Positions 60,033 to 61,268 of a DNA stretch of 61,268 nt are shown here, piece after piece. Within the stretch, counting starts at the first letter, position 1; each line of letters opens with the position of its first letter. Source of the DNA: JBMNKL01 sp050261495 (lineage in GTDB: Bacteria > Bacillota > Clostridia > Acetivibrionales > DTU013). The notes under the pieces are model-generated. The model saw nothing but the letters and a program-made list of their open reading frames with translations. It ran no database searches and had not been told where the DNA came from. The translations under genes were made by a program, and so were the position numbers. The stretch is taken from NCBI GenBank assembly GCA_050261495.1, contig JBLNDI010000038.1:1-61268 (forward strand), written 5' to 3'.

Positions 60033-60635
60033 ATGACCGGAACGGATAAAATAAAATCGAAAATCATGGAGGACGCCAAAGCCAAGGCTTTGCAAACCGA
60101 GGAGCAGGCAAAGGCCGAGGCTGGGGATATCATAGACCAGGCGAAGCGCGAGGCGGCGCTGAAAGAAGCCGAAATCCTGAAAAAAGCCGAATCCGACGGA
60201 ATGGATCTGTACAAGCGAATGCTTGCCGTTGCCGAGCTTGAGGGACGTAAAAGTATCCTCGGGGCAAAGCAGGATATGATCTCGCTGGCTTTCAAAACGG
60301 CCATGGAGAAGCTTTGCGCTCTTCCGGACAACGAATACCAGCGGCTTATTGAAGATATGACGGTAAAATCGGCTATAACCGGTGAAGGTGAAATTCTCCT
60401 GTCGGAGAAGGACGCAAAACGGATGGACGCCGGGTTTATCGAGAATATCAACCGGCGGCTTGAAAATTCGGGTAAAAGCGGCAAGCTGTCGCTGTCTGCG
60501 AAAACCGTCCGGACAGCCGGCGGGTTCATATTGAAATATGGCGATATGGAAATCAATAGTACTTTTGAGATATTATTCGGCGTTATCCGTCCGGAACTTG
60601 AACAGGAAGTAGTGAAGATACTGTTCGGCGACTGA
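60033..60635 (+). CDS. ntpE: V/A-type ATP synthase subunit E
   Basis: A 200-residue peripheral-stalk subunit: an N-terminal long helix (1-100) rich in K/E/A (KIMEDAKAKALQTEEQAKAEAGDIIDQAK) and a C-terminal alpha/beta head (about 110-200, ending GFILKYGDMEINSTFEILFGVIRPELEQEVVKILFG), the usual NtpE ending. It pairs with subunit G/H. AAAGGAG stands before the ATG. After the stop lies the 32 bp repeat array and then subunit C. Confidence 0.93.
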   Translation: MTGTDKIKSKIMEDAKAKALQTEEQAKAEAGDIIDQAKREAALKEAEILKKAESDGMDLYKRMLAVAELEGRKSILGAKQDMISLAFKTAMEKLCALPDNEYQRLIEDMTVKSAITGEGEILLSEKDAKRMDAGFIENINRRLENSGKSGKLSLSAKTVRTAGGFILKYGDMEINSTFEILFGVIRPELEQEVVKILFGD

Positions 60636-60653
60636 GCGGAAAACGGCAATTGC

Positions 60654-60753
60654 CTGTTCGGCGGCTTAAGAGGGAACGGCAGTTAATTGTCCGGTACTTA
60701 AGCAGGAACGACGGTTAATTGTCCGGCGGCTTAAGGGCTATTTACTGGTTGAG
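60654..60753. repeat. Degenerate 32 bp repeat, three units, between ntpE and ntpC
   Basis: Units at about 60654-60688, 60689-60720 and 60721-60753 share TCCGGCGGCTTAAG-like starts, an (A)GGGAACGGCAG-like middle and a GTTAATT end (TTCGGCGGCTTAAGAGGGAA / GTCCGGTACTTAAGCAGGAA / GTCCGGCGGCTTAAGGGCTA). Together they fill the 126 bp between two genes that in most V-ATPase operons overlap or touch. Confidence 0.7.
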
Positions 60754-60761
60754 GGATGATG

Positions 60762-61268
60762 ATGATAAAAGTAAGAGAAGGGGATTATGCATATGCTTCC
60801 GGCCGTATACGTGCAATAGAGCCGAAATTGTTCGGACCCGGCCATTATGACAGGATGCTGGAAGCCAATAACGCGGAAGAAGCTTTCAGGATATTGACTG
60901 ATTACGGTTATGGCTACGGAGGCGGTAGCGCGTCAGGTGTTTTTGCTTTTGAAAGACTGCTGACCGAAGAAATGAAGAAAACGTACGCGCTGCTTGTCGA
61001 GATAATCCCGCAGGCCGAGGTGGTGAAGGCTTTTCAGAGAAAGCATGACTATTTTAATATCAAGGTCTTGTTGAAAGCCGAGTTTTCCGGCGCGGAACCA
61101 CCGCCTATCCTTTCGGACACGGGCACGATCACGAAGGAGAACCTCACGCGGATGATCCGGGAGCGAAATTACGAGGGATTGACGGATTTGATGGTTCAAA
61201 CCATCGAAGAGGTACGTGATGTTTTTTCCAGGACACAGGACCCGCAGGCAATAGACCTCCTGCTTGAC
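60762..61268 (+). CDS. ntpC: V/A-type ATP synthase subunit C (truncated by window end)
   Basis: The first 169 codons of NtpC/AtpC: MIKVREGDYAYASGRIRAIEPKLFGPGHYDRMLEANNAEEAFRIL fits the V-ATPase subunit C (V0 d-like) N-terminus, an all-helical rotor-stalk socket that links the K ring to the central shaft. Three ATG codons in a row (60756, 60759, 60762) follow GAGGG; the last is best spaced. The gene runs off the window; F, A, B and D subunits are expected downstream. Confidence 0.9.
   Translation, partial: MIKVREGDYAYASGRIRAIEPKLFGPGHYDRMLEANNAEEAFRILTDYGYGYGGGSASGVFAFERLLTEEMKKTYALLVEIIPQAEVVKAFQRKHDYFNIKVLLKAEFSGAEPPPILSDTGTITKENLTRMIRERNYEGLTDLMVQTIEEVRDVFSRTQDPQAIDLLLD

Noticed and set aside
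1..61268. tRNA or rRNA genes
   Set aside because: No T-loop/acceptor pattern or conserved rRNA segment was seen by eye; a tRNAscan run would settle it.

Overview
The window reads as a chromosomal segment of an anaerobic, spore-forming, motile Clostridia bacterium of moderate GC content. The grounds are a Spo0E-type phosphatase, SpoIVFA/SpoIVFB next to mre and min genes, a SleB-type hydrolase behind a cyclic-di-AMP riboswitch, motAB, the NfnAB transhydrogenase typical of anaerobes, a V/A-type ATPase operon, strong GGAGG ribosome binding sites and AT-rich sigma-A promoters. I see no phage, insertion sequence, CRISPR array, tRNA or rRNA.

Layout. 1-5019: a methyltransferase, an acyl-CoA ligase, a lysophospholipase-like hydrolase and, on the minus strand, a LysM/M14 cell wall peptidase. 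5040-5599: a large palindromic repeat element (copy A). 5600-10278: GAF histidine kinase plus LuxR-type regulator, an orphan receiver, an ECF sigma factor, and a frameshifted papain-like hydrolase. 10657-14565: a membrane-anchored alpha/beta hydrolase, the riboswitch-controlled LysM-SleB hydrolase (minus strand) and a patatin. 14665-23424: one 2919-residue cyclic beta-1,2-glucan synthase. 23564-32568: Spo0E, an ECF S-component-like membrane protein, isocitrate dehydrogenase, a TM-PDZ protein, a cytosolic BMP-family protein, a metallophosphatase and a three-domain LigD. 32836-39116: asnS, Asp23, an interrupted DUF1638 gene, a PspC gene coupled to an isoprenoid-synthase-like gene, and motAB. 39414-50716: the shape/division/sporulation block maf-radC-mreBCD-mrdA-minCDE-mgsA-like-spoIVFA-spoIVFB plus a coiled-coil protein. 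50838-56791: metF (minus), a 39-residue symporter accessory protein with its sodium:solute symporter, and nfnAB. 56809-57132: copy B of the palindromic element. 57217-end: the first five genes of a V/A-type ATPase operon (G/H, I, K, E, C), cut by the window edge.

How the genes work together. The 39.4-50.7 kb block couples elongation (MreBCD, PBP2), division-site placement (MinCDE) and the mother-cell protease pair that activates sigma-K. NfnAB, isocitrate dehydrogenase and a V/A ATPase whose K subunit carries the Na+-site residues suggest NADPH and ion-gradient management of an anaerobe. The symporter would use the same ion gradient.

The most unusual material is non-coding. Two copies of a roughly 300 bp structured palindrome, 51,660 bp apart, share an ungapped core (17 differences in 180 positions) but have different outer arms that are nevertheless palindromic in each copy. 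Several intergenic regions carry degenerate tandem repeats with unrelated units (14 bp x 10; about 17 bp x 6; about 32 bp x 3). Among proteins, the most notable are the MgsA-like protein lacking the catalytic aspartate, the PspC/isoprenoid-synthase pair, and the soluble BMP protein with a ParB-like N-terminal region.
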